Assembly: GCF_021729145.1 (NCBI RefSeq)
Contig: NZ_JAJSLW010000020.1
Coordinates: 28,109 to 92,108, forward strand
Source: Membranihabitans maritimus
GTDB lineage: Bacteria > Bacteroidota > Bacteroidia > Chitinophagales > Saprospiraceae
DNA length: 64,000 bases
Reading direction: 5' to 3'
Below are positions 1-8,139 of this stretch, one piece after another (within the stretch, counting starts at the first letter, position 1; each line of letters begins with the position of its first letter). The position numbers and the translations under genes were made by a program. The notes under the pieces were generated by a model. That model was not told the DNA's origin and searched no databases. It was given only the letters and a program-made list of their open reading frames with translations.

Positions 1-1
1 T

Positions 2-259
2 GGGTTAAAAGATATTACAGAACTTGTTAATTTTATAGTGGAAGAAAAAATTCCTGCTGTTTTTGTTGAAAGTTCTGTCTCTGGTAAATCAATGCAGGCG
101 GTACAGGAAGGGTGCAAATCGAAGGGCCATAATCTTGAAATTGGAGGGACCTTATACAGTGATGCAATGGGGGCTGAAGGAACCCCGGAAGGGACCTATA
201 TAGGAATGGTGAAGCATAATGTAAATACAATAGTTAAGGCTTTAAAATCAGTATATTAA
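2..259 (+). CDS. Metal ABC transporter substrate-binding protein, C-terminal part
   Basis: This is the last 85 residues of a periplasmic metal-binding protein of the ZnuA/TroA family; the 5' part lies outside the window and the open frame runs in from base 2. The readable part (VFVESSVSGKSM, then IGGTLYSDAMGAEGTPEGTY) matches the C-terminal lobe of this family, in which a conserved Asp helps bind Mn, Zn or Fe. It delivers metal to the permeases encoded just downstream. Its TAA overlaps the ATG of the ATPase gene by one base, so the genes are translationally coupled. Metal specificity cannot be read from this fragment. Confidence 0.85.
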   Translation, partial: GLKDITELVNFIVEEKIPAVFVESSVSGKSMQAVQEGCKSKGHNLEIGGTLYSDAMGAEGTPEGTYIGMVKHNVNTIVKALKSVY

Positions 260-1065
260 TGAAAGAACGAAAGGTAGCCGTAGAAGCGCATAATATCACA
301 GTAGCATATGATCGCCAGCCCGTATTATGGGAAGTGGACTTTGAAATGAATGAAGGGAATATCATAGGTATTATAGGGCCAAATGGCTCCGGGAAAACAA
401 CATTGATAAAAACTTTAATGGGAGTTATTACGCCGGACAGTGGTTATGTTGAAGTTTTTGGGGCAGAGATAAATAGGGTGCGCGATCAGATTGCATATGT
501 GCCACAGCGGGAATCAGTAGACTGGGATTTTCCCGCCAGTGTATATGATGTGGTCATGATGGGGCGATTTCGCAAGAACAATCTTTTTCACAGATCCAAT
601 ACTAATGACCGCAAAATTGTCCGGGAATCAATTGAGAAAGTGGGTATGACGCCCTATATAAATCGACAAATTGGCCAGCTTTCGGGAGGACAGCAGCAGA
701 GGGTCTTTCTAGCCAGGTCTTTGGCCCAGGAAGCGGATATATATTTTATGGATGAGCCCTTTGTTGGCGTTGATGCTGCAACTGAATCTGCCATCCTGGA
801 ATTGATGACCACGATGAAAAATCTGGGGAAAACATTGATTATAGTCCATCACGATTTGCAGACGGTAAGCGAATATTTTGATGAGGTATTATTACTTAAT
901 ACGCGCGTAATTGATTACGGCCCGGTAAATTCTGTCCTGACTGATGATAATTTGAAAGCTGCATATGGAGGGCAGTTGAATGTCTTGACGAAAGTCGGGG
1001 ACTTATTGAAAAAAAGAGAATTTCCAATACGTGAAAAAGAGTTTAAAAAAAGAAGTAAGTCTTAA
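259..1065 (+). CDS. Metal ABC transporter ATP-binding protein
   Basis: ATPase subunit (268 aa) of a ZnuC/TroB/MntB-type importer that powers uptake of a divalent metal through the two permeases downstream. Visible motifs are Walker A GPNGSGKT (about residues 40-47), the Q-loop region YVPQRESVDWDFP, the signature LSGGQQQR, Walker B IYFMDEP and the H-loop VHHD. Length is normal for the family. The WDFP motif after the Q-loop is typical of the manganese/iron branch, so Mn or Fe is somewhat more likely than Zn, but that is inference. It starts within the stop codon of the binding-protein gene and ends 3 bases before the first permease. Confidence 0.95.
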   Translation: MKERKVAVEAHNITVAYDRQPVLWEVDFEMNEGNIIGIIGPNGSGKTTLIKTLMGVITPDSGYVEVFGAEINRVRDQIAYVPQRESVDWDFPASVYDVVMMGRFRKNNLFHRSNTNDRKIVRESIEKVGMTPYINRQIGQLSGGQQQRVFLARSLAQEADIYFMDEPFVGVDAATESAILELMTTMKNLGKTLIIVHHDLQTVSEYFDEVLLLNTRVIDYGPVNSVLTDDNLKAAYGGQLNVLTKVGDLLKKREFPIREKEFKKRSKS

Positions 1066-1068
1066 GGA

Positions 1069-2367
1069 ATGGGGGACATAAATGACTTTTTGGATTTTGT
1101 ATTGCTAAGGGAACCCAACATAGTATATGTTGTGGTGGGTACCCTATTGATTGGGGCTTCATCCGGTCTAATAGGGACATTCGCATTTCTCAAAAAGACA
1201 TCTCTATTAGGAGATGCGATTTCACATTCTGCTTTACCAGGAGTTTGCCTGGCCTTTATGTATATGCAGGAGAAAAATGCGATATTCCTTTTATTAGGCA
1301 GTTTTGTTTCGGGTTGGATAGCAACATTATTAGTGGAGTGGATATCCAGAAGGACAAAGCTTAAAAATGATACGGCAATAGCCTTAATTTTATCCTTCTT
1401 TTTTGGTGTAGGAATTTTTCTTTTGACCATTATACAAAATGGAGGACAAGCGGCACAAAGTGGCCTCAATAATTTCCTGGTAGGTAAAGCGGCTGCAATC
1501 CAGCGATTTGATATCTATATATTTAGTGGAGTGGCTCTATTAATTATATTTTTTGTAGTCACTTTTTACCGACCGTTGAAAATAATGGTATTCGACCGTG
1601 ATTATGCATTATCAATAGGACTTCCGGTTCGGATTCTGGAATTTTTATTAAATAGTGCTATTGTATTGGCTATTGCAGTAGGTATACAGGCAGTGGGGGT
1701 AATACTTATGGCGGCTTTATTAATTTCTCCGGCCGCTGCAGCGAGATTCTGGACATACAAACTTTCAAGACTTTTAGTGATTGCAGCTTCTATAGGCGCT
1801 TTTTCAGGGTGGTTTGGGGCTTTTGTCTCTTATACTGCTCCTGATATGCCTACCGGTCCATGGATTGTTACTTCTTTGTCAGTATTTGCCATCGGATCTG
1901 CTTTTTTTGCCCCGGGCAGCGGTATGATATCTCGTATCAAATTGCAGCAATCAAATTCCAGGAAAATGCTTTCCGAGAACATCTTGAAATCACTCTTTCA
2001 GATTTTGGAGGGCAGGGACGCAAATTCTCATGATTGGATTAAGAAAAGTACTCTTTTTGAACACAGGTTTTTTGATAGAATTAAGTTCCAGAAAGGAATA
2101 CGGACATTAGATAAAAAACATTTTATTATAATCGATGGAGATAAAATCAGGTTAACGAAGCAAGGGTGGGCTGAAAGCAAAAGAATTGTCCGACTGCACA
2201 GGCTGTGGGAGTTGTATTTGTATGAAAAAATGAATTTAGCAGCAGACCATATTCATCCGAATGCAGAGACTATGGAGCACATCCTCACTCCGGAATTAGA
2301 GAAAATATTGATCAAAGAGTTGGATTATCCTGAGAAGGATCCTCATCAAAGTAAAATTCCTGAATAG
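1069..2367 (+). CDS. Metal ABC permease fused to a DtxR-like domain
   Basis: 432 aa, far longer than a usual ~280-aa ABC-3 permease. Residues 1 to about 290 form the multi-helix membrane domain, with the typical GDAISHSALPG motif near residue 47. Residues from about 300 to the end match the winged-helix and dimerization region of the DtxR/MntR metal-dependent repressors (GWAESKRIVRLHRLWELYL, then an HPNAETMEHILTPELE stretch that normally carries metal ligands). This fusion is seen in Bacteroidetes metal importers; the tail may sense cytoplasmic metal and gate transport or bind DNA, which is inference. It sits between the ATPase and the second permease with almost no spacing. Confidence 0.9.
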   Translation: MGDINDFLDFVLLREPNIVYVVVGTLLIGASSGLIGTFAFLKKTSLLGDAISHSALPGVCLAFMYMQEKNAIFLLLGSFVSGWIATLLVEWISRRTKLKNDTAIALILSFFFGVGIFLLTIIQNGGQAAQSGLNNFLVGKAAAIQRFDIYIFSGVALLIIFFVVTFYRPLKIMVFDRDYALSIGLPVRILEFLLNSAIVLAIAVGIQAVGVILMAALLISPAAAARFWTYKLSRLLVIAASIGAFSGWFGAFVSYTAPDMPTGPWIVTSLSVFAIGSAFFAPGSGMISRIKLQQSNSRKMLSENILKSLFQILEGRDANSHDWIKKSTLFEHRFFDRIKFQKGIRTLDKKHFIIIDGDKIRLTKQGWAESKRIVRLHRLWELYLYEKMNLAADHIHPNAETMEHILTPELEKILIKELDYPEKDPHQSKIPE

Positions 2368-2368
2368 C

Positions 2369-3277
2369 ATGGATATTGGTATTGTATTTACGGCTTTATT
2401 TGTTGCTTTTAATTGTGGGATTCTCGGTGTCTTTCTAATGCTTAGAAAAATGGCTATGGTTGGAGATGCGATTTCCCATAGTGTATTGCCGGGTATTGTA
2501 ATTGCTTATCTGATCGCGGGGACGAGAGCATCTTTCCCTATGCTCATAGGTGCTGCTGCTATGGGATTGATAACTACGGTCCTGATTGAATTTCTTACTA
2601 AAAAAGCGAGATTACAAAACGACGCTTCGATAGGTATTTCATTTACCTGGTTGTTTGCTATCGGAGTTATTCTCATTGCTGTATTTACAAAAGGGGGGAT
2701 TGACCTTGATCAGGAGTGTGTTTTGTACGGGGATATCGCATATGTGAATCTCGATAAAATTATTGTAGATGGTAACTTGTACCTAGGGCCACGGGCTATG
2801 TGGAATCAAATTCCAGTTTTTGTTCTCATCTCTGTGGTGATTCTATTTGGATTTCGAGGCTGGCAAATAACCACTTTCAATCCAGATTATGCTGCATCCA
2901 TGGGGATCTCTGTATCAAGGTGGCATTATTTACTTATGTCAATGGTGTCGCTGGTGACCGTGATGGCATTTGAAGCAGTCGGTGCTATATTAGTTGTAGG
3001 GTTTATGATCATACCCCCGGCAACAGCGTATCTTATCAATAGCAAGTTGAAGATGGTAATCGTACTCACATTGGTGTTTGCGACTCTTTCGGTGCTACTT
3101 GGATATCGCCTGGCTATTTATTTCAATGGTTCGATAGCAGGAGGGATGATTAGTGTAGCAGGAATTATATTTTTTGTCATTTGGTGTTTGCAACAAATGG
3201 TTAAAAAACTGCTGGTTGCCAGGAGTGATGAAAATGTGGGGGGCTGGTTGGTACAAGAGAATAAGATTATCCGATGA
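2369..3277 (+). CDS. Metal ABC transporter permease, second subunit
   Basis: 302-aa ABC-3 family permease with the GDAISHSVLPG motif near residue 33 and about eight hydrophobic segments. It would pair with the upstream fused permease to form a heterodimeric channel for a divalent metal. It begins 1 base after the preceding stop and is the last gene of the operon; the next feature is a tRNA gene about 115 bases later. Unlike its partner it has no regulatory tail and is of normal length. Together the four genes are the only chromosomal protein genes in the window, ahead of the mobile element. Confidence 0.93.
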   Translation: MDIGIVFTALFVAFNCGILGVFLMLRKMAMVGDAISHSVLPGIVIAYLIAGTRASFPMLIGAAAMGLITTVLIEFLTKKARLQNDASIGISFTWLFAIGVILIAVFTKGGIDLDQECVLYGDIAYVNLDKIIVDGNLYLGPRAMWNQIPVFVLISVVILFGFRGWQITTFNPDYAASMGISVSRWHYLLMSMVSLVTVMAFEAVGAILVVGFMIIPPATAYLINSKLKMVIVLTLVFATLSVLLGYRLAIYFNGSIAGGMISVAGIIFFVIWCLQQMVKKLLVARSDENVGGWLVQENKIIR

Positions 3278-3358
3278 TGTATGGGGGGATTTTTGAAAGT
3301 TTCTCTAATCTTTACCTTGAGAAATACCAGAATTATTTTTTAATACAAGAGATATTAT

Positions 3359-3366
3359 TATATTTG
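3359..3366 (+). promoter_or_regulatory. Possible Bacteroidetes promoter (-7 box) of tRNA-Pro
   Basis: TATATTTG matches the Bacteroidetes -7 consensus TAnnTTTG and lies 24 bases before the first tRNA base, a sensible distance for a short precursor. No clear -33 TTG is present at ideal spacing (the upstream stretch is T-rich), so this is a motif match only. Confidence 0.4.
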
Positions 3367-3390
3367 CATCCGAATTTTTAATAAATAATT

Positions 3391-3465
3391 CGGGGTGTAG
3401 CGTAGCCCGGTTATCGCGCCGCGTTTGGGACGCGGAGGTCGCAAGTTCGAATCTTGCCACCCCGA
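3391..3465 (+). tRNA. tRNA-Pro (anticodon TGG)
   Basis: The sequence folds as a tRNA: acceptor arms CGGGGTG and CACCCCG with discriminator A at 3465, anticodon stem CCGCG/CGCGG around loop TTTGGGA giving anticodon TGG, and T-loop GTTCGAATC. No CCA is encoded. An integrase gene follows at once, so the 3' end of this tRNA is the probable insertion site (attL side) of the element. The gene appears intact, meaning the element either preserves or restores its 3' end. Confidence 0.95.
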
Positions 3466-3466
3466 C
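3440..3466 (+). other. Putative left attachment site at the tRNA 3' end
   Basis: The T-arm and acceptor 3' half of tRNA-Pro is the customary core for tRNA-targeting tyrosine integrases, and the integrase gene starts about 230 bases downstream. A second copy (attR) would be expected at the far end of the element; I saw none in this window, so the element is taken to extend beyond base 64000. The exact crossover is unknown. Confidence 0.45.
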
Positions 3467-3472
3467 AATTAC

Positions 3473-3547
3473 GGTGTCAATAGACACCAAAATATAGCTA
3501 ATCTTATGAAAATCAAGGATTTTCATTTTTCTTGAAATCATAAGATT
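3473..3547. repeat. Nested inverted repeats at the left end of the element
   Basis: Three dyads lie between the tRNA and the integrase: GGTGTC/GACACC with a 4-base loop (3473-3488), AATCTTATGA/TCATAAGATT (3500-3509 with 3538-3547), and inside it ATGAAAATC/GATTTTCAT with a 3-base loop (3506-3526). All arms are perfect. The first could end the tRNA transcript; the nested pair looks more like integrase or excisionase binding architecture. Confidence 0.6.
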
Positions 3548-3567
3548 GGCTTTATTATCAAATGAAA

Positions 3568-3657
3568 GGTTACCTATTCGGTTACCTGATTTATTACCGG
3601 AATTTTCACTACATTGGTAATTCAATAGACTTGACTTTCGCAGCGATTTGACTTTCG
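3568..3657. repeat. Short direct repeats upstream of the integrase (possible arm sites)
   Basis: GGTTACCT occurs at 3568-3575 and 3580-3587 (12-base period). TTGACTTTCG occurs at 3631-3640 and 3648-3657 (17-base period). Paired short repeats beside a tyrosine integrase commonly serve as arm-type sites for the integrase N-terminal domain. The second repeat recurs near the excisionase-like gene at 28.2 kb. Confidence 0.5.
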
Positions 3658-3692
3658 TAAACAAATCGATTATTCACTTAAAGCGAGAGTTT

Positions 3693-4946
3693 ATGCAAAC
3701 TTCCAAGACTTTTACCATTCATTTTTGGCTGAGTATGGCCAAAGCGAAAGATGATTTTGCACCCATTTATGCCCGTATCACGGTCGATGGAAAACGTGCC
3801 GAAATCAGTTTAAAACGATCTACATCGGTTACCTATTGGGATACCCATTCCAAGAGGTCAACTTTGAGAACTTCTGAGGGCAAAGCCCTCAATGTCTATT
3901 TAGACCAAGTGTATTCCGATTTATTGGAATGCCACAAACAGCTTCTGGGCGAATCCAAGTATGTCACCGCCCAAGCTATCAAAGCCCGTTACCTTGGGGA
4001 AGATGAACAGCACAAAACGCTTCTTCAACTGGTTTCCTACCACAACAAGAATATGATTTCCATTCTCAAGCCGGGCACGTTGAAAAATTATTTCACTACG
4101 GAACGCTACATCAAACGGTATTTAAAGAACAAACTAAAGACCAATGACGTTTTTCTGAAACAACTGTCCTATAAATTCATCATTGACTTTGAACAGTTCC
4201 TTCGCAACGGAAAATCCATAAACCGTTCCCAGCCCCTTAAAAATAATGGAGTTATGAAACATTTGGAGCGGTTGAAAAAGATAATGAACCTTGCCCTTCG
4301 GTTGGAATGGATCGAAAAAGACCCTTTTGTAAGGTTTTCGCTAAAATTCACAAAACATCAACGGGCATTTCTGTCCCAATCGGAACTTGAAGTTTTGGAA
4401 TCTGGTCAGCTTTTAAAAGGGATGCACCAAAAAACAAGGGATGTTTTTGTTTTTGCCTGTTATACGGGACTATCCTATATCGATGTGAAATTGCTCTGCG
4501 ATGATCATATTGTACGTGGAATTGATGGGGATTACTGGATATTCACAAAAAGGGAAAAGAATGATGAAGCGGTAAAAATTCCCCTTTTGGATAAAGCGCT
4601 TGCTATCCTGAAAAAATATGATCAAGAACCTAAAGGCAAGCAAGAAAAACTGCTACCGGTTTTTTCCAATCAAAAGATCAATAAATATTTGAAGGAAATA
4701 GCGGCAATCCTAAAAATCAATAAAAAGCTCACGTTCCACGCAGCCCGACATACGTTTGCCACTACCGTTACGCTTTCCAATGGTGTGCCCATTGAGACCG
4801 TTTCAAAACTACTGGGTCATACCAAGCTTTCCACAACGCAAATCTATGCCCGGGTCATCGAGCAGAAAGTATCTTCGGATATGCGTTCGTTACGCGGTAA
4901 ATTAAACACCAAGGACAAAGCTGAAACTAGGGTGCATTATCAATAA
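3693..4946 (+). CDS. int: Site-specific tyrosine integrase (IntDOT-like)
   Basis: 417-aa tyrosine recombinase that should integrate and excise the element at tRNA-Pro. It has an N-terminal arm-binding domain (about 1-90), a SAM-like core-binding domain (about 105-210) and a C-terminal catalytic domain with HAARHTF, GHTKLSTT and the nucleophile in QIYARV. The box that usually carries the first catalytic Arg reads TGLSYIDVKLL, with Ser in place of Arg, as in the CTnDOT integrase group. I chose the ATG at 3693; the frame opens earlier at a TTG (3648), but that TTG is part of the direct repeat upstream. The stop is at 4946 and about 350 bases without a gene follow. Confidence 0.93.
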   Translation: MQTSKTFTIHFWLSMAKAKDDFAPIYARITVDGKRAEISLKRSTSVTYWDTHSKRSTLRTSEGKALNVYLDQVYSDLLECHKQLLGESKYVTAQAIKARYLGEDEQHKTLLQLVSYHNKNMISILKPGTLKNYFTTERYIKRYLKNKLKTNDVFLKQLSYKFIIDFEQFLRNGKSINRSQPLKNNGVMKHLERLKKIMNLALRLEWIEKDPFVRFSLKFTKHQRAFLSQSELEVLESGQLLKGMHQKTRDVFVFACYTGLSYIDVKLLCDDHIVRGIDGDYWIFTKREKNDEAVKIPLLDKALAILKKYDQEPKGKQEKLLPVFSNQKINKYLKEIAAILKINKKLTFHAARHTFATTVTLSNGVPIETVSKLLGHTKLSTTQIYARVIEQKVSSDMRSLRGKLNTKDKAETRVHYQ

Positions 4947-5297
4947 TTCATTTCGGAAAACACCTTTTAGGTTCTAATCCAGTCGACACTCTTATTTTTT
5001 CCCGTCTGATCCTTTGCAGATTTTGGTTTTTTATTGAGCCATAAATTTCTACGTTAAGTCATTTTTCATTTCGGTCAGCTGAGGCAACCAAAACCAAACC
5101 GGGGGCAAATGTAGCCACCTTCCACCGCTTGGTCAAGGCCAGGCCCTTCGGGATGCCGAACATTTTTCTGCGAAAAATAACCGCTCATACCTTGCCACTT
5201 CCTCCCTGTGGCTGTTAATGCCCTGTTTTGGTATTGCTCGTTGCCTTACAAGCTGCCAAAACGATTTAAAATAATGTTTAACTCAAAAATTTTAATT
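4947..5297. other. Intergenic region after the integrase; no gene seen
   Basis: No convincing coding frame. The central part (about 5095-5185) is GC-richer than its surroundings and has G/C-rich short complementary stretches such as GGCCAGGCCC followed by CTTCGGGATGCCG, so it may form structured RNA or a DNA site of the element. Only weak secondary-structure evidence supports this. Confidence 0.4.
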
Positions 5298-5705
5298 ATG
5301 GCAACAACAGTAAAACAAAACGGAACTGCAAAAAAGGATACTGCATCCGTTAAAAAAGAAGTACAGAAAAAGCTGACCGATGAAGCTATCGGAAAAGCTG
5401 CTTCAACAGAAAAAGCGTTAGCATCTAAAAAGGCTACCATCAATTTGGATGATCGGATTCAAAATTTCGAGAAACTGAGAGGATTGGCGACCCAACGGGA
5501 ACGGTTGACCCAAACCTTGAACGAGTTGACGAAGTTCAACTACAACCAAGGGGATTCAGCCTCGTTCTATATACGGGATTCCCACAATTTGGAGTTTAAA
5601 ACGACCAATACGAACCTTATCAAATTGGTTACAACACACTTACAGTCCACTTTGGAGGAACGAAAGTCCGAGATTGAAGAACAGATTGTAGAGTTTGAGC
5701 TCTAG
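5298..5705 (+). CDS. Hypothetical ICE accessory protein, Lys-rich with coiled coil
   Basis: 135-aa protein of unknown function. Residues 1-50 are rich in Lys, Ala and Thr and probably disordered; the rest is predicted helical with heptad-like spacing (QNFEKLRGLATQRERLTQTL, then LEERKSEIEEQIVEFEL at the C-terminus). Proteins like this are common near the start of Bacteroidetes conjugative elements, but I do not recognise a named family. The frame is open from 5208; I prefer the ATG at 5298, preceded by an A/T-rich stretch like other starts here. A strong hairpin terminator follows 30 bases after the stop. Confidence 0.7.
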   Translation: MATTVKQNGTAKKDTASVKKEVQKKLTDEAIGKAASTEKALASKKATINLDDRIQNFEKLRGLATQRERLTQTLNELTKFNYNQGDSASFYIRDSHNLEFKTTNTNLIKLVTTHLQSTLEERKSEIEEQIVEFEL

Positions 5706-5733
5706 AATAACTTCAAATCCTTTAAACAGGAAG

Positions 5734-5760
5734 CCTACTCCCCAAGAGTAGGTTTTCTTT
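5734..5760 (+). terminator. Rho-independent terminator
   Basis: CCTACTC (5734-5740), loop CCCAA, GAGTAGG (5746-5752), then TTTTCTTTT. A perfect 7-bp stem with a T-run just after the stop at 5705. Confidence 0.8.
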
Positions 5761-5962
5761 TGTGATTTTGAATGAAAAATAGAGGTAAATAGTATTCAAT
5801 CAATATGTGCGCAAAGGTAAACCCGTAAAATACTCACATCAAAAGACTACAGCATAAAACCGCTCCCGCACTCGCTATTTATTCCGTTTCCTTTTGAGCC
5901 GAGATTTTATCTTCCGTTTGGTTCCAGCTTAAATATTAATTGTTTAACTAAAATCAAATGTT

Positions 5963-6799
5963 ATGTATTTATCAAATTTACAGCAGGATGAAATCTTCGT
6001 TCCATCAGAAATGAAATCCTTGAAAAGCCTGACCCAGATGGAATCCCGAAGGGGACTTGAAAATGCCATAATTTCGAATGGCAAAATTGTCAACGTGGTA
6101 TCGAACAGCTACGGCCACGTACCGAACGAACTATTCTTTAAGAAAGCAGAGGAAATGTTGACTGATGCAAAACTGAATTATCAGAAACGGACGATCAACA
6201 GGAATGATAGGTCTTTCATTACCGACTTTATCATCGACGATAAAAGCCAGTTTTCGGTAAAGAATGAAAAAGACCTGATACTGCCGATGCTGCGGTTTAA
6301 GAATTCCTATGATGGGAGCGAAAAAACTTCCGGGCATTTTGGCTTTTACCGACAGGTATGCTCCAATGGACTGCACGTTTCGCAGGCGGAAATCGAGTTT
6401 TCCATCAAGCACAGTAAGAACAATACCGACCTGATAATGCCAAGGTTGAGCAATCTCTTTGATAAGTTCTTGGATAATGAATTTTACACCATTACCAAAA
6501 AATTCGATAGAATGAGGGAATTTAAAATCATCGACACAAACAAATTTGTCAAGGAAATTCTCGAAAAGACGAAATTGTTCCGGTATGAATGTAGCGATAA
6601 GAACAATGATCCTTCAAAGAAATCCCGTGAAGTCCTTGAAATTCTGGATAATGAAGCATTGTTACTTGAGGAAGCTCCCAATTTATGGATAGGCTATAAT
6701 GCGTTTAACCAGATGCTTCACAATACCTTGAAGAAAAGCTTTTCACAACAAGAACGCTTGGACAAAAAACTGTTCGATGCCGTCTTTGAAATGGCTTAA
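5963..6799 (+). CDS. DUF932-type phage/plasmid-like protein
   Basis: 278-aa protein resembling the DUF932 family found on phages, plasmids and conjugative elements; the molecular role of the family is not established. Family features include the N-terminal VVSNSYGHVPN segment, the central SGHFGFYRQVCSNGL motif (near residues 122-136) and a helical C-terminal half. The gene stands alone between a terminator-bearing gene and a 900-base region without genes. The start is an ATG at 5963 after a TTTAACTAAAATCAAATGTT leader. No truncation is visible. Confidence 0.8.
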   Translation: MYLSNLQQDEIFVPSEMKSLKSLTQMESRRGLENAIISNGKIVNVVSNSYGHVPNELFFKKAEEMLTDAKLNYQKRTINRNDRSFITDFIIDDKSQFSVKNEKDLILPMLRFKNSYDGSEKTSGHFGFYRQVCSNGLHVSQAEIEFSIKHSKNNTDLIMPRLSNLFDKFLDNEFYTITKKFDRMREFKIIDTNKFVKEILEKTKLFRYECSDKNNDPSKKSREVLEILDNEALLLEEAPNLWIGYNAFNQMLHNTLKKSFSQQERLDKKLFDAVFEMA

Positions 6800-7706
6800 T
6801 GCCAACAAAGGTTTATCCAGTACCTTAAACTGGATTTTTTCCTGTTTTCTCGGCAATGCTGTTTATTTAGAAAGTTGGCTTTGCAATCCCACTCAGCCCA
6901 TTCCCCTGCATTCCGCAGAAAAAGCTGCATTCCGGGAAAAGCGCTTCATTACAAAGGTCTTGGACACAACTCCAAAGCTTCCGATTTCCATTCCACTTGC
7001 CCGCTCATTCCCTAGAAAATTCGGGAAGCGGCCAAACTCCATTCCCAATCTACACCTTTGAAGTCAAGTCCGCTTTAAATCCTGCTTCAAGAGGATAATC
7101 CGTTTTTATAATCCGGTCAGCACATTGCCGCTCCATTTCGCGAAAAGCTACATTCCGGGCAAAGAGCTTTCCTGCAAAGGTCTTGGACACAACTCTAAAA
7201 GATTCCGATTTCCATTACGTTAACCCTGCCTGAAAAACGGCAGGAACACTTCATTCCCAATCTACATCTTTAAAGTTAAGTCCGCCTGATAGGAATTCCA
7301 TTTATCATTTAGTCCCGCTTCCTATGTTTTTATACTTCACAAAAGGCATTTAGACCTACCCCCGAGCCACCGCTGTCCCAACCGTTTTTTTGTAAGCAAA
7401 ATACCAACATTTGGAAGTTGAACGGACTGCATAACCGGTCGTGCCTCCCTTTTATAAGTCCTTATCAATTCCAAATATTGAAAATGTATCAGCAACAAAA
7501 AAAGGTAACAGCGGACGGCTCTATGGGAAGTAAATCTAAATTGAATATTATGAAATCTTACAAAAACATCAAAAAGGAAGCGGGACTAAAAAAACAAAAA
7601 AAGGAAAACGCTCTGGATATAATAAGTAAATCACTTCAAAAAAATATAAACGTAAACTGCCTGAATGGTTCAGGTAGCATTTTAATTAATCTTTAAATAT
7701 TTTATT
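6800..7706. other. 900-base region without a convincing gene
   Basis: Open frames at 6777-7061 and 7418-7696 have non-protein-like composition and no recognisable family. The region holds the duplicated block described at 6921-7285. The last 100 bases before ssb are A-rich and probably contain its promoter. Confidence 0.5.
6921..7285. repeat. Imperfect direct duplication, two ~145-base copies
   Basis: Copy 1 (6921-7073) and copy 2 (7144-7285) share AAAGCT(G/A)CATTCCGGG, GCAAAGGTCTTGGACACAAC-like, GATTTCCATT, ATTCCCAATCTACA and AAGTCCGC in the same order, offset 212-223 bases with about 70 bases between. Neither copy is coding. The function is unknown. Confidence 0.65.
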
Positions 7707-8063
7707 ATGAGTACTTTAAAAAATCACGTGCAGTTAATCGGAAACGTTGGACAAGAGCCACAGATCACGAACCTTGAAAGCGGTAAGAAAGTAGCCCGTT
7801 TTTCACTCGCCACAAACGAGTATTACAAAGGTGCCAAGGGCGAAAAAGTCCAAAATACCGAATGGCACACGATTGTAGCCTGGGGCAAAACTGCCGAAAT
7901 CATCGAGAAGTATGCCGGAAAGGGCAAGGAAATCGGGGTAACCGGGAAATTGAAATCCCGAAGCTACGAGGACAAGGACGGTATCAAAAGATATGTTACC
8001 GAAGTGGAAGCCAACGAAATCCTTTTGTTGGGAACTAAGAACGGCAACAATTCAGGCGACTAA
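7707..8063 (+). CDS. ssb: Single-stranded DNA-binding protein
   Basis: 118-aa OB-fold protein of the SSB family that coats single-stranded DNA, here probably during conjugative transfer or replication of the element. The N-terminus NHVQLIGNVGQEPQI and central TEWHTIVAWGKTAE with GKGKEIGVTGKLKSRSY are diagnostic. It is shorter than chromosomal SSB (about 150-180 aa) and lacks the acidic C-terminal tip (DDDIPF-type) that recruits partner proteins, which is usual for plasmid and ICE copies. A strong hairpin terminator begins 10 bases after the stop. Confidence 0.95.
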   Translation: MSTLKNHVQLIGNVGQEPQITNLESGKKVARFSLATNEYYKGAKGEKVQNTEWHTIVAWGKTAEIIEKYAGKGKEIGVTGKLKSRSYEDKDGIKRYVTEVEANEILLLGTKNGNNSGD

Positions 8064-8072
8064 TCTAAAATT

Positions 8073-8113
8073 AAAGAGGGCGTAACCGTCTAAAGATGCG
8101 CCCTCTTTTTCAT
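8073..8113 (+). terminator. Rho-independent terminator after ssb
   Basis: AAAGAGGGCG (8073-8082) pairs perfectly with CGCCCTCTTT (8099-8108), followed by further T residues. Confidence 0.88.
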
Positions 8114-8139
8114 TATCCATTAATTAAAATTAGATAACA

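Noticed and set aside
3305..3664. A 119-aa reading frame on the minus strand across the tRNA
   Set aside because: It is the antisense of tRNA-Pro (the VARFELATSASQTRR-like string is a well-known false product of tRNA genes) and lies on the att region.
3648..3692. Start of int at the upstream TTG
   Set aside because: This TTG is part of the repeated TTGACTTTCG element; the ATG at 3693 gives a start at the usual N-terminus of the family.
6777..7061. 94-aa frame after the DUF932 gene
   Set aside because: It overlaps the DUF932 gene end, has no recognisable domain, and lies in the duplicated non-coding block.
6921..7285. CRISPR array
   Set aside because: Only two long imperfect copies, no regular short repeats with spacers and no cas genes anywhere in the window.
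7418..7696. 92-aa Lys/Asn-rich frame upstream of ssb
   Set aside because: Low-complexity composition of an A-rich leader, no domain; could contain a short peptide but unsupported.
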